This document shows, one piece after another, positions 56,829 to 64,000 of a stretch of DNA of 64,000 nt (the first letter of the stretch is position 1; every line of letters starts with the position of its first letter). The notes beneath the pieces are model-generated. The model searched no databases, had not been told where the DNA came from, and worked only from the letters and a program-made list of their open reading frames with translations. The position numbers were made by a program, and so were the translations under genes. Source of the DNA: Terribacillus aidingensis (GTDB lineage: Bacteria; Bacillota; Bacilli; Bacillales; Amphibacillaceae); the NCBI RefSeq assembly GCF_900215625.1, contig NZ_OBEK01000004.1, positions 185,593 to 249,592 on the forward strand, in the 5' to 3' direction.

Positions 56829-57595
56829 TAATACAGTGTTGTTTGACTTGTTGGTTTATGTTTAGAAGGTACCAGCGCTCTTAATGAATAATGATGCTTC
56901 ATTTTAGTAGCAGTATTACCAATGTGATAATGCCAGTACCAACTTGAGGATCCAGGTTTCAAAGGAATTGTTCCATTATCAACTCTGAATATAATTTGCT
57001 TTGTTGGTTTGTATTGAATTTTAAGTAATGAGGTGATTTTTCCATTTTTATTTTTCGCATTCCATATCAAAGTGTAATTCTTTCCAACCTTCTTAAGCTT
57101 ATTTTTAAGGTATTTTGACGCTACTTTTGTTCCATGCTTTGCAGCTGCTTGGATAGCAAATCTACCAGCTGCCGCAGCTATCGGAATAAGAATTGGAGCT
57201 ATCATAGGCTTCATCATTCCTGCTTCTTGTTCAGCCTCATATTCTGCAAATTCTTTATTGTATTCCTCTTCTAAACTTAAAAACTCTGAGCTAAGATAGA
57301 TATCTTCATATGCCTTCTCAAATTCTTCCTCACTCATATTCTCAAAATCTTGTTCAGTATACTCAAATTCGTCGAGGTAATGATTTATTTCCTCTTCTAA
57401 TTCAATGATTTCTGTCGGCAGTTCCTCGTCAACTAACTCACTATCCTCATTAAGATACGTAGATTCATCCTGTATGTATTCGGGTTCGCTTGATACATTA
57501 TCACTTGATGAAGCGCTTGCAAAACCTGGTAGAACTGCACTTAATAGAAGTAAAAGGCTAAGAAATAATGGTACCACTTTTAAATAAGATCGCAC
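56828..57595 (-). CDS. Secreted toxin-like protein with acidic pro-region
   Basis: A 255-residue protein: signal peptide (LKVVPLFLSLLLLLSAVLPG, cut near ASA), then about 110 residues dominated by Glu and Asp (ELPTEIIELEEEINHYLDEF). A hydrophobic stretch follows (MIAPILIPIAAAAGRFAIQA), then a basic C-terminal domain of about 90 residues (NKLKKVGKNYTLIWNAKNKN, SWYWHYHIGNTATKMKHHYS). The order signal, acidic pro-region, hydrophobic hinge, basic domain is also seen in the gene at 60226. The C-terminal domain is not recognised. The GTG at 57595 is preceded by AAGGAG at 12 bases; an ATG at 57628 is the alternative. Confidence 0.6.
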   Translation of the reverse strand: MRSYLKVVPLFLSLLLLLSAVLPGFASASSSDNVSSEPEYIQDESTYLNEDSELVDEELPTEIIELEEEINHYLDEFEYTEQDFENMSEEEFEKAYEDIYLSSEFLSLEEEYNKEFAEYEAEQEAGMMKPMIAPILIPIAAAAGRFAIQAAAKHGTKVASKYLKNKLKKVGKNYTLIWNAKNKNGKITSLLKIQYKPTKQIIFRVDNGTIPLKPGSSSWYWHYHIGNTATKMKHHYSLRALVPSKHKPTSQTTLY

Positions 57596-57919
57596 TGATA
57601 TAACACTCTCCTTTTGATATACATTCAATTGTAATAATATCGCATTTAATCTATTTAATTACATATCATTTAAAAACTTTACATATAAACTTTCTATCTA
57701 ATAAGTATACGGTCTATGAATCTAACACTTATTAAAATAATGTCCTTTTAAGCAATTTTAGGTAAGGAACCCCTCCATTCATTTTATTACTAGCCCACCT
57801 TTGTGGTTCGGTTGGCAATTTTGTCGAGGCAGTTTCCAAGTTGATGATGGCCAACAAGTAGAAGAAATAAATCTTTAAATGCACTGAGTCATTATAGAGA
57901 GAGAGCACCCAACAGGTCT
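57596..57919. other. Stretch without a recognisable gene
   Basis: The first 60 bases are the leader of the toxin-like gene on the minus strand. The rest is AT-rich, with a short minus-strand frame (57732-57935) whose composition does not look coding. No signal peptide for the following plus-strand pseudogene can be found here, so its 5' end is lost. Confidence 0.5.
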
Positions 57920-58410
57920 GGGTTCCTTTGAACAAGAAAACAATTATTACAATCCTTTAGAGAAGAATAATGAGGACTTAAGTGAAGAAGAAATTATTAA
58001 TGAAATGGCAGAGCAATTTGAGTTCTTATATGAAGAAGCTGCAATTCTAGATGAAAATGGAGACATAATAGGTGTTGATATGAATAAAGTCAATGCAGAA
58101 TATGGATATGATCCGCTAACAAGTTCGCTCGCCTGCTAACTCTTTTACAACGTGTATTGTCAACTCTACAGGATCTGTAATAGGCCTAGATGTTGTAAAA
58201 CGAGCATATAACAAAGACGTAAAAAAAGCGTTAAAATCAAAAGCTTATAAAAAAGCTTCTTCAATTTTCTATGAAAATGTGAAAAAGGCTTTAGGTAAAA
58301 AGGCTACCAAACTATTAATTAAAAAAATGGCAGGAATTGCTTTACCTGGAGGACTTCCGGCTAAATTTGCTTTCATGTTTGCAAAATGTGGAGCAAAAGA
58401 ATTATTCTAA
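57920..58410 (+). pseudogene. Broken secreted-peptide precursor (bacteriocin-like)
   Basis: The frame starts without a start codon (GLGSFEQENNYYNPLEKNNE) and runs through an acidic segment (EEEIINEMAEQFEFLYEEAA, NKVNAEYGYDPL) to a stop at 58138. A shifted frame continues (SPANSFTTCIVNSTGSVIGL) into a lysine-rich region (AYNKDVKKALKSKAYKKASS) and a hydrophobic end (MAGIALPGGLPAKFAFMFAK). The acidic pro-region followed by a basic and hydrophobic C terminus matches the other precursors here. The 5' end and one base are missing. The likely immunity gene follows. Confidence 0.6.
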
Positions 58411-58439
58411 GGGACTAATACATATAAAAGGAGATCATC

Positions 58440-58685
58440 ATGTTTAAATCTTTTAAAACCTTTATATTTACCTTTGTTGTAGCTCCTTCTATTTTAGGAC
58501 TTGGAGTAGCACTTGCTTTAGATGTATTTCCTTTCTCATGGAGTCTAATTACACAAAAGAACGTAGGCTTAGCATTTAAAGATTTTGGACTGAGTTTTCT
58601 TATAGGTTATGTAGCATACCTAATCTATATTATTTTCAAAGCGATAGAACATAAATTTAAAAGCAACAAAGATCAAAGACATTAA
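58440..58685 (+). CDS. Small membrane protein, candidate immunity protein
   Basis: An 81-residue protein with two helices (FIFTFVVAPSILGLGVALAL and LSFLIGYVAYLIYIIFKAI) and a basic tail, EHKFKSNKDQRH. AAAAGGAG precedes the ATG, 29 bases after the stop of the broken precursor. The pairing mirrors the precursor/two-helix pair at 19339-20036, which supports an immunity role. No family is recognised. Confidence 0.6.
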   Translation: MFKSFKTFIFTFVVAPSILGLGVALALDVFPFSWSLITQKNVGLAFKDFGLSFLIGYVAYLIYIIFKAIEHKFKSNKDQRH

Positions 58686-58902
58686 AGAACATGAAGGTTC
58701 ATACAAATAAAAAAGGTGCATGTAAACACGAGACTTTAACAAAACCCATGTAAGTTATAATATACTTTTGCAGAAAGCATATTTGGTACCGGTAAAAGTT
58801 ACGATTCTTAACTACCGGGCAATTAATTGAGTAACTATCCTTAAAAACTTATCTAATTGCGTCTGAGAGCTCCCTAGCAACATCCAAAATTTCACTTTTA
58901 GA

Positions 58903-59559
58903 TTATGTCGACTCCATTATCGTAGAATTCTTCCAAGCATGTCCGACATGATTCCTTCTTGCTGCATGTCGTTCTAGATATATAAAGGTGGTCTCGATTT
59001 TCTTATGTCCTAGTGCCTGCATTATCCTAAAGACATCTTCACCTTGTTCTGCACTTATGATTGCAAACCCATGCCTCAATGTATGAGCTCTCACGGTCTG
59101 TTCCTTGTACTTCAGAAAAGGCAGATTTGTACGGTCAATTGCCTTTCCTATATAGTTAGAAAGATATTTATATGTGTATGGCTTTCCATTAGCTGTAGTT
59201 AGAAGAGGACTATCATCTGAAGGACTTAGTAAAGTATCCATTCCTCTTCTTTGCCGAAATCTTGTTATTGTATCGAATACATTCGGATGAATTAGTAGGT
59301 CTCTTTTTTCTCCCCCTTTTCCTATGACATTTAACCAATACACACCTTCATCATAACTAAGATCCTTTACCTTAGCCTGGCATAATTCTCTTACCCTGGC
59401 CCCCGTGGTCAATAATATAGAGAATATACAATGAAGTATCGGATGCTCCTTATAATAGGAAAGAAGTTGAAGTGCTTCTGTAGAATTTAGGTCTCTATTA
59501 GGTCTGTCTTTGTGATTTACACTAGCTGACTTAAAATAAGTGTGTATTGGATCCTTCAC
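58903..59559 (-). CDS. Tyrosine recombinase/integrase, N-terminally truncated
   Basis: A 218-residue catalytic domain of the XerC/D-phage integrase family. The catalytic residues are visible: arginine in TTGARVRELC, the lysine region VIGKGGEKRDL, HTLRHGF, the second histidine in LGHKKIETT, and the tyrosine in FIYLERH. The SAM-like core-binding domain of about 100 residues that should precede is missing. The ORF starts at a GTG inside the linker, with no ribosome site, and the frame meets a stop shortly upstream. It may have mobilised the island but is probably inactive now. Confidence 0.75.
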   Translation of the reverse strand: MKDPIHTYFKSASVNHKDRPNRDLNSTEALQLLSYYKEHPILHCIFSILLTTGARVRELCQAKVKDLSYDEGVYWLNVIGKGGEKRDLLIHPNVFDTITRFRQRRGMDTLLSPSDDSPLLTTANGKPYTYKYLSNYIGKAIDRTNLPFLKYKEQTVRAHTLRHGFAIISAEQGEDVFRIMQALGHKKIETTFIYLERHAARRNHVGHAWKNSTIMEST

Positions 59560-59603
59560 ATAATACGATGTAACATTAATGCTTCTGGTTTTACTTTATC
59601 ACC

Positions 59604-59780
59604 TTACTGCAGATCTGTAGGATAGACCTTAGGAGAGAACACCTCAGCCCTAGATTCAATCCAATCTGCTCTATACAGTTTGTGAGCAGCTTCCCTTCTT
59701 ATAAATTCACCATCATCTCCCACAACATCATCATCATCAGATCCAAATTGAAAAAGAACAAATTTCATGTGATGCAGGTT
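59604..59780 (-). pseudogene. Degenerate copy of the Cys-rich small protein gene
   Basis: The minus-strand translation FQFGSDDDDVVGDDGEFIRR, then EAAHKLYRADWIESRAEVFS, aligns without gaps over most of its length with the intact protein at 59904 (FQFGVDDDVELDNGEFMKRE and so on). The cysteine-rich start is missing and the end is shortened. It is a relic of a second, diverged copy next to the truncated integrase. Confidence 0.75.
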
Positions 59781-59864
59781 TAAAGAGTGTTTTTAAGTAT
59801 CATTTTTGTTTAATCAGCAGGGAGTTATGATAATAGAATATAAATGTTTATATTTTTACATATA

Positions 59865-59894
59865 AAAGAATCAGGTAAAGATACCTGATTCTTT
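59865..59894 (-). terminator. Terminator of the protease-toxin-immunity operon
   Basis: AAAGAATCAGGTA and TACCTGATTCTTT pair perfectly around a four-base loop, followed on the minus strand by TATATGTAAAA. It lies nine bases after the last gene. Confidence 0.75.
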
Positions 59895-59903
59895 CAATAT
59901 TGT

Positions 59904-60221
59904 TTATAATACAATATTTATGTTTTTTAGTTGTCTCCTCAAAGCTTCCGGTTTCACTTTTCCGTCACTTTGAAATTCTTCGGGATAATCAGAAGGATCA
60001 AATACCCTAGCACCGTCTTTAAGCCATTTTGTTCTGTACAGCTTAAGAGTATCTTCTCTCTTCATAAATTCTCCATTATCTAATTCAACATCGTCATCCA
60101 CACCAAATTGAAACTGACAGCATAAACAAATCTCATATGATGCCTCATCAAATTCATTATAAGCAGGCTCGAGCAAGCTTTCAAATCCACATACTGGACA
60201 AATATAATTCAAAAAATTCAC
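59904..60221 (-). CDS. Cys-rich CPCC-like small protein, candidate immunity protein
   Basis: A 105-residue protein with a zinc-ribbon-like start (YICPVCGFESL) and a second cysteine pair in YEICLCCQFQFGVDDD, followed by a charged helical end (KLYRTKWLKDGARVFDPSDY). The arrangement resembles the cysteine-rich CPCC family found among polymorphic-toxin immunity proteins. It begins four bases after the toxin gene stop and ends the operon, the usual immunity position. A diverged relic copy lies just downstream. Confidence 0.65.
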   Translation of the reverse strand: MNFLNYICPVCGFESLLEPAYNEFDEASYEICLCCQFQFGVDDDVELDNGEFMKREDTLKLYRTKWLKDGARVFDPSDYPEEFQSDGKVKPEALRRQLKNINIVL

Positions 60222-60225
60222 CTCT

Positions 60226-61080
60226 TTATTGTTTCTTAAAGTACTGATATCCCGCTGATTTATTAGGATGTTTTGGTTTGAAAAGAGTTTTTATAGTATC
60301 GTTTTTATTTAATATAAGCAACTCATTAGTATTTTTATTGTATTTAAGTATATCTCCATTGGAACGTTTTTTGGTAAGTATGTGTTTTCCGGTTGTTCCT
60401 GCAAGAGATTGCGCTCGAGTTAGATACCTATTTTTTGTATAACCCGGGAATTCTTTTTTATGATCTCTCCAATGACGATCAAACGTCTTGCTATTAGCGA
60501 ATTTCACCTTCTTTAAACTACTAGCACTTGCTTTCTTACCATATTGCTTTGTAGCTTTAGAAACAGCTGATTTTCCATATTTCTTAATAGCATATTTGAC
60601 CCCAAACCGGGCTGCGTGAATAGCAATTATTACCAAAGGTATCCAAGACGCTTGCAATTCTTCGGTATTAACTTCATATTCTTCACCTGTTGTAGTATCA
60701 AAAAGAGAAGCTTTAAAATCTTCTCCATTTATATCATGGATAACAACTTCATATTCCTGACTTTGGATTTCACCATTTTCATCTTCCGATTCAACATTTA
60801 ATAGCATTCCGCCTTCATCTAAATCTAGCTCTAATTCACTTTGTACATCTAAGTTCTCGCTATTTATAGTTGTATCTATGTATGCCGTATCGTTTTCTTC
60901 ATTGCTCTGAATCTCAACAGATGTATCCTCAAGTTCCAAAGTTTCGCCTTCAACTTGATTACTAGGTTCTTCTGAAGTAGTCAGTTCTTTACTATTTTGA
61001 CTACTTAGTGCCGATGCGTAACTCGGAGCTAAGCTAGAAAATATAAAGATTGCTAAGATTACTACAATAAACTGTTTCAT
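60226..61080 (-). CDS. SAR2788-like secreted toxin
   Basis: A 284-residue protein: signal peptide (MKQFIVVILAIFIFSSLAPS, cut near YASA), an acidic region of about 80 residues, then a conserved-looking segment (LDLDEGGMLLNVESEDENGE, YEVNTEELQASWIPL) that resembles SAR2788-family putative toxins. A hydrophobic and lysine-rich hinge follows (IAIHAARFGVKYAIKKYG). The C-terminal domain (FDRHWRDHKKEFPGYTKNRY, LKYNKNTNELLILNKND) has the His/Lys-rich look of BECR-fold RNase toxins. That activity is an inference. The ATG at 61080 follows AAAGGGGAAAA, 13 bases after the protease stop. Confidence 0.65.
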   Translation of the reverse strand: MKQFIVVILAIFIFSSLAPSYASALSSQNSKELTTSEEPSNQVEGETLELEDTSVEIQSNEENDTAYIDTTINSENLDVQSELELDLDEGGMLLNVESEDENGEIQSQEYEVVIHDINGEDFKASLFDTTTGEEYEVNTEELQASWIPLVIIAIHAARFGVKYAIKKYGKSAVSKATKQYGKKASASSLKKVKFANSKTFDRHWRDHKKEFPGYTKNRYLTRAQSLAGTTGKHILTKKRSNGDILKYNKNTNELLILNKNDTIKTLFKPKHPNKSAGYQYFKKQ

Positions 61081-61093
61081 ATAATTTTCCCCT

Positions 61094-61999
61094 TTACTTA
61101 TCATATCTAATTAAACCTAATCCATAGCTGTTCTCTGCTTTTTTTTCGCCTAAGGGAATTGCATTCTTTGTTAAATATTGTTTTACCTCTTCCGGGCGCT
61201 CAAATTGTTCCCTTGTCATAAGATTTGCCACAATACCGGTAGCTAATGCTGTCGCTAGTGATGTACCACTTGCAACATCCTTGGTACCATCAGGCTTAAA
61301 CACTGCAAGATTCACACCTGGACTCACAAAATCCACCTTACCTTTCGATGTTAAATTGTCCCTTTTCATGTCCTTGTTTATAGACGAGATTGATATAACG
61401 TCTTTATATGCAGCTGGATAATCTGTAGATAGCCCTATATTGTTGCCAGCTGAAGAGATGATAGTAATATTATTCTCGATAGCTAAATCGATAGCCGATT
61501 TTAGTTTAGGATTATCTTTCTGAAAACCAAAGCTCATATTTATAATGTCTGCATCTTGTTTAATGCTCCACTCAATTCCTTTGACAATATCTTCAACTTT
61601 ACCACCCCCTTTATCGTTTAAGACTTTTACATTTAACAACTTTATATTTACTCCTTTATCTCTATTTAGGTAGTAAGGGTAGGATATTAGACCTGCTATA
61701 GCTGTACCATGGCCAAAATCATCAATATCAGGGTTTTCTCCGTCGATTGCGCTATATGATTCTACATTCATATCCTTAAATACACTCAAATCTGTATTAA
61801 CACCACTATCTAGAACGGCTACTTTAATAGGTTCCTTCAATGAATACATCTTATTTTCTTCTTCTGGATACAAAAGACATAGTGCCCAGTTTTCCCCACA
61901 ATCGCTGAACTTCCATGAATAGGTTTTTACTTCTCCTTTTTGACAACCACTACAAAATACCAATAATAGAATGATTACTAAGTTTGTTTTATGTTTCAT
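61094..61999 (-). CDS. Lipoprotein subtilisin-like serine protease (S8)
   Basis: A 301-residue protease anchored outside the membrane by a lipoprotein signal (cysteine at residue 19, FCSGC). The catalytic triad is complete: Asp64 in VAVLDSGVN, His97 in DFGHGTAIAG and Ser247 in ASGTSLATA, with oxyanion Asn186 in SSAGNN. It lacks a long propeptide and has the minimal subtilase domain only. It is the first gene of an operon with the secreted toxin and the Cys-rich protein. I infer that it cleaves the acidic pro-region of the toxin during or after export. The ribosome site (GATGGG) is weak. Confidence 0.85.
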   Translation of the reverse strand: MKHKTNLVIILLLVFCSGCQKGEVKTYSWKFSDCGENWALCLLYPEEENKMYSLKEPIKVAVLDSGVNTDLSVFKDMNVESYSAIDGENPDIDDFGHGTAIAGLISYPYYLNRDKGVNIKLLNVKVLNDKGGGKVEDIVKGIEWSIKQDADIINMSFGFQKDNPKLKSAIDLAIENNITIISSAGNNIGLSTDYPAAYKDVISISSINKDMKRDNLTSKGKVDFVSPGVNLAVFKPDGTKDVASGTSLATALATGIVANLMTREQFERPEEVKQYLTKNAIPLGEKKAENSYGLGLIRYDK

Positions 62000-62353
62000 T
62001 TATTTATCCCATCTGTATAGTTTATAAATTATATATTGCAAAATTGTTATGAAACCGGTAAATATGTGTAATGACCACATACAAATCTACTATTCTAGTA
62101 TGTCTTTTGTGTGTCTTTAGTCCCCGTTAATAGAAAAAAACTAATGGAAAGGGATAGATTGAATTAGTCATTATTTGCTTAAAAACCTATAGTAAATATT
62201 TGTCTATAGAAGGTGACTACAATCCACAAAGTTCTAGAAGGGGGAAGAGGTAAAACAACAACAACCGCTGAGGATATAAAAAGAATTTTTAAGTAGGACA
62301 TACAACGGAGAATAAGAAGTTGATATAATGCGTTAACAACGCAAATAATAAGA
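62000..62353. other. Right island margin without a recognisable gene
   Basis: AT-rich sequence that should contain the promoter of the protease operon on the minus strand. Between 62180 and 62353 the membrane protein frame of the right repeat arm runs on into unrelated sequence and stops. No attachment site could be identified. Confidence 0.45.
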
Positions 62354-62511
62354 TTGTTATCGATACGTTCCTCGACGATAATAAATAAAATACCAAGCGC
62401 TAGATAGTAAACAACAAATAGACCTTTTACGGGTTTATTCAAGTAGCGGGTGAACAGAATGACCGCTAAAAACAAGATAATTAGTATAGCAAACAGGATG
62501 TATTCTCGCAT
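62354..62511 (-). pseudogene. Truncated copy of the four-helix membrane protein
   Basis: From the ATG at 62511 the first 53 residues match the protein at 48899 closely (EYILFAILIILFLAVILFTR, KPVKGLFVVYYLALGILF). The match ends at ERIDNN, where the repeat arm ends. Translation would continue into 57 unrelated residues. The remaining two helices are lost. Confidence 0.8.
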
Positions 62512-62910
62512 GACTCTATTCTTCCTTTCTAGGAATAAAACTTTTGGCTATGAAGATAGGTGGAATCGTATGAGATTAGATGAGATGAATCAGTATGTGA
62601 GACAAATGATGTAAAAGAAAAATCCCCGCTGCCTAATCATTTCCCGTTCACGCTGCCGATAATCCAAAAACTAGGAAAACTCTCGTTTCATCCCAATGTA
62701 ACTTATATTGTTGGAGAAAATGGGGTGGGAAAATCTACGCTGCTTGAAGCGCTGGCTGTTGCGCTTGGATTTAACCTAGAAGGCGGGTCAAAGAACTTCT
62801 CGTTTTCGAGTTATGCCTCGCATTCTAATTTGCATGAATTTATGCAGGTTGTCCGCGGTAGTAACCGACCTCGTGATGGTTACTTTTTCCGAGCAGAGAC
62901 GTTTTATAAC
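62354..62910 (+). repeat. 557-bp direct repeat, right arm
   Basis: Direct copy of 48742-49298, diverged by scattered substitutions, one inserted T (in the CTTCCTTTC ribosome-site region) and one lost G (near 62609). Its left end falls inside the membrane gene and its right end inside the ATPase gene, which here continues normally. Confidence 0.92.
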
Positions 62911-63324
62911 GTGGCAACACAAATTGAAAAGCTTGATCAAGAGCCCGGAAGCTCTCGGAGAATAATTGATTCTTATGGGGGGAAGTCTCTTCATGAGCAA
63001 TCACATGGGGAGGCATTTTTTGCTGCTTTCATGGAACGTTTTAGCGGAAACGGTCTTTACATACTGGATGAACCGGAAGCAGCATTATCGCCCATCCGCC
63101 AATTGTCCATGCTTGCCCGAATAGATGAGCTGGTAGAACAAGGTTCACAATTCATTATCTCAACACATGCTCCGCTTTTAATGGCTTATCCGGACGCAAA
63201 AATTTTTGAGCTGGATGCAGAAGGAATTGCAGACACACGGCTGGAAAACACGCAGCATTATCGAATTATGAAGCAGTTTTTTGAGGATAGAGGCAGCCTT
63301 TTACATCATCTATTTCAAAAATGA
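62570..63324 (+). pseudogene. AAA ATPase with intact 3' end and a one-base deletion near its start
   Basis: Relative to the left copy, one G is missing after codon 13 (ACAAATGATGTAAAAG against ACAAATGAGTGTAAAAG), which brings in a TAA. The frame then continues without fault: Walker A GENGVGKST, Q-loop region, signature-like HGEAFFAAFMERFSGNGLYI, Walker B ILDEPEAALSP and the switch histidine in FIISTHAPLLMAYPD. Corrected, it is a 251-residue SMC/ABC-like ATPase. Reinitiation at the GTG 62725 would cut Walker A, so this copy is probably inactive. Neither repeat copy encodes a whole ATPase. Confidence 0.8.
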
Positions 63325-63356
63325 AAAACAGTAGAAGATATCGAAGGGGTAAAAAT

Positions 63357-63797
63357 ATGAAAATTACAAAAGCAGCTTTGCAAGACGTAAAACAAACAGC
63401 AGCATTATTTGACCAGTACCGCCAGTTCTATAAACAAGCATCTGACCTTAACGGGGCAGAGGCTTACTTAACAGAAAGAATGGAAAAACAGGAATCTGTT
63501 ATATTCCTAGCAAAAGATGAAGAAAGATACGTTGGTTTTGTTCAGCTTTATCCTACATATTCTTCGATTGGTATGAAGCGGGCTTGGATCTTAAACGATT
63601 TATTTGTAGCCGAAAGCAGCAGGAAAAAAGGCGTGGGAGAGAAACTGCTTGATGCAGCTATGGCTTTGGCAATGGAAACGGGTGCTGCTAGCATCGCGCT
63701 GAGTACAGCTCCAGATAATGAAAAAGCACAACGACTATACGAGCGAAAAGGATATGTGCGTGATCAGCAATTTTATCATTATGAGCTGAACTTATAA
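63357..63797 (+). CDS. GNAT family N-acetyltransferase
   Basis: A 146-residue acetyltransferase that moves acetyl groups from acetyl-CoA to an unknown amine. The acetyl-CoA loop is RKKGVGEKLL, preceded by the strand WILNDLFVAE and followed by TAPDNEKAQRLYERKGYVRD. The ATG at 63357 follows GAAGGGG; an in-frame ATG at 63321 adds 12 residues. It lies 32 bases after the ATPase gene and 13 bases before the amidotransferase gene, probably in one operon. Confidence 0.9.
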   Translation: MKITKAALQDVKQTAALFDQYRQFYKQASDLNGAEAYLTERMEKQESVIFLAKDEERYVGFVQLYPTYSSIGMKRAWILNDLFVAESSRKKGVGEKLLDAAMALAMETGAASIALSTAPDNEKAQRLYERKGYVRDQQFYHYELNL

Positions 63798-63810
63798 GAG
63801 GAGGAAGCAG

Positions 63811-64000
63811 ATGCTAATTGATGTATTGCAGCACGTCCCGTTTGAAGGGCTGGCCGCTATAGAAGATTGGGGACAAGATCGGGGACATCATTTTCGTATC
63901 CATCATTTGTACGAGGAGGCGGTACTTCCAGCTGCAATAGACGTAACCATGCTCATTATCTTAGGCGGACCGATGAGCGCAAATGATACCGAGCATTGGT
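63811..64000 (+). CDS. Class I glutamine amidotransferase (3' partial)
   Basis: GAGGAGG stands eight bases before the ATG and the frame runs off the window. The 63 visible residues contain LIILGGPMSANDTEHW, the oxyanion-strand motif of GMP synthase-like class I glutamine amidotransferases (GATase domain). The catalytic cysteine lies beyond the window. Small stand-alone members hydrolyse gamma-glutamyl amides or serve unknown pathways. Confidence 0.8.
   Translation, partial: MLIDVLQHVPFEGLAAIEDWGQDRGHHFRIHHLYEEAVLPAAIDVTMLIILGGPMSANDTEHW

Noticed and set aside
57732-57935. Minus-strand 67-codon ORF between two toxin-like genes
   Set aside because: No ribosome site, no recognisable motif, and it overlaps the start of the broken precursor on the other strand.

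Overview
The window comes from a low-GC Gram-positive bacterium of the family Bacillaceae. The evidence is the core gene order pcrB-pcrA-ligA-camS, then gatCAB-dgkB-rlmCD, together with strong AGGAGG-type ribosome binding sites, frequent TTG/GTG starts, a candidate CcpA cre site and many rho-independent terminators. The genus (for example Terribacillus or a relative) cannot be fixed from the sequence alone.

Positions 1-16,118 are mostly conserved chromosome: the 3' part of a Gfo/Idh/MocA dehydrogenase, pcrB-pcrA-ligA-camS, gatCAB, a small hydrolase, a DinB-type protein, dgkB and rlmCD. Inserted between camS and gatC is a PlcR-type regulator (XRE helix-turn-helix plus TPR-like region) followed at once by a 42-residue exported peptide gene. 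This has the layout of an RRNPP quorum-sensing cassette.

Positions 16,119-33,600 are more variable. They hold a dispersed terminator-like repeat family, a 3-hydroxyacyl-CoA dehydrogenase with a convergent LysR gene sharing an operator motif, a small bacteriocin-like precursor with a candidate immunity protein, a GH115-type glycosidase next to nanE, a Dus enzyme, small membrane proteins, a frameshifted DUF3500 lipoprotein, a MATE exporter, an AbgT transporter, a second RlmCD-like methyltransferase and a chemoreceptor relic. Positions 33,600-48,900 carry an Asp-box lipoprotein, a chemoreceptor with one in-frame TGA, a YjfL/YjfM/YjfC-like cluster (DUF350, small lipoprotein, glutathionylspermidine synthase-like), an SDR, sstT with a leader hairpin, a beta-glucoside PTS operon with its GntR regulator, and a methyltransferase.

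Positions 49,299-62,353 are a roughly 13-kb AT-rich island between two 557-bp imperfect direct repeats of a host locus (membrane protein/AAA ATPase). The left copy makes a chimeric ATPase with an excalibur-like tail. The right copy has the intact ATPase 3' end but a one-base deletion near its start. The island is rich in antagonism genes: a leaderless aureocin A53-like bacteriocin with a bPH-domain protein, a decayed ABC transporter and a DUF2089 regulator; two secreted toxin-like proteins with acidic pro-regions; a broken third precursor with its immunity-like membrane protein; an HNH-like nuclease; a truncated tyrosine recombinase; and an operon of a lipoprotein subtilase, a SAR2788-like toxin and a small Cys-rich protein. 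The protease-toxin-immunity operon and the bacteriocin locus are the best candidates for undescribed systems.

Many genes outside the core are broken by single-base indels or single stops, often next to homopolymers. Either the accessory DNA is decaying or some breaks are sequencing errors; raw reads would decide. The window ends in the host operon (ATPase, GNAT, class I glutamine amidotransferase).
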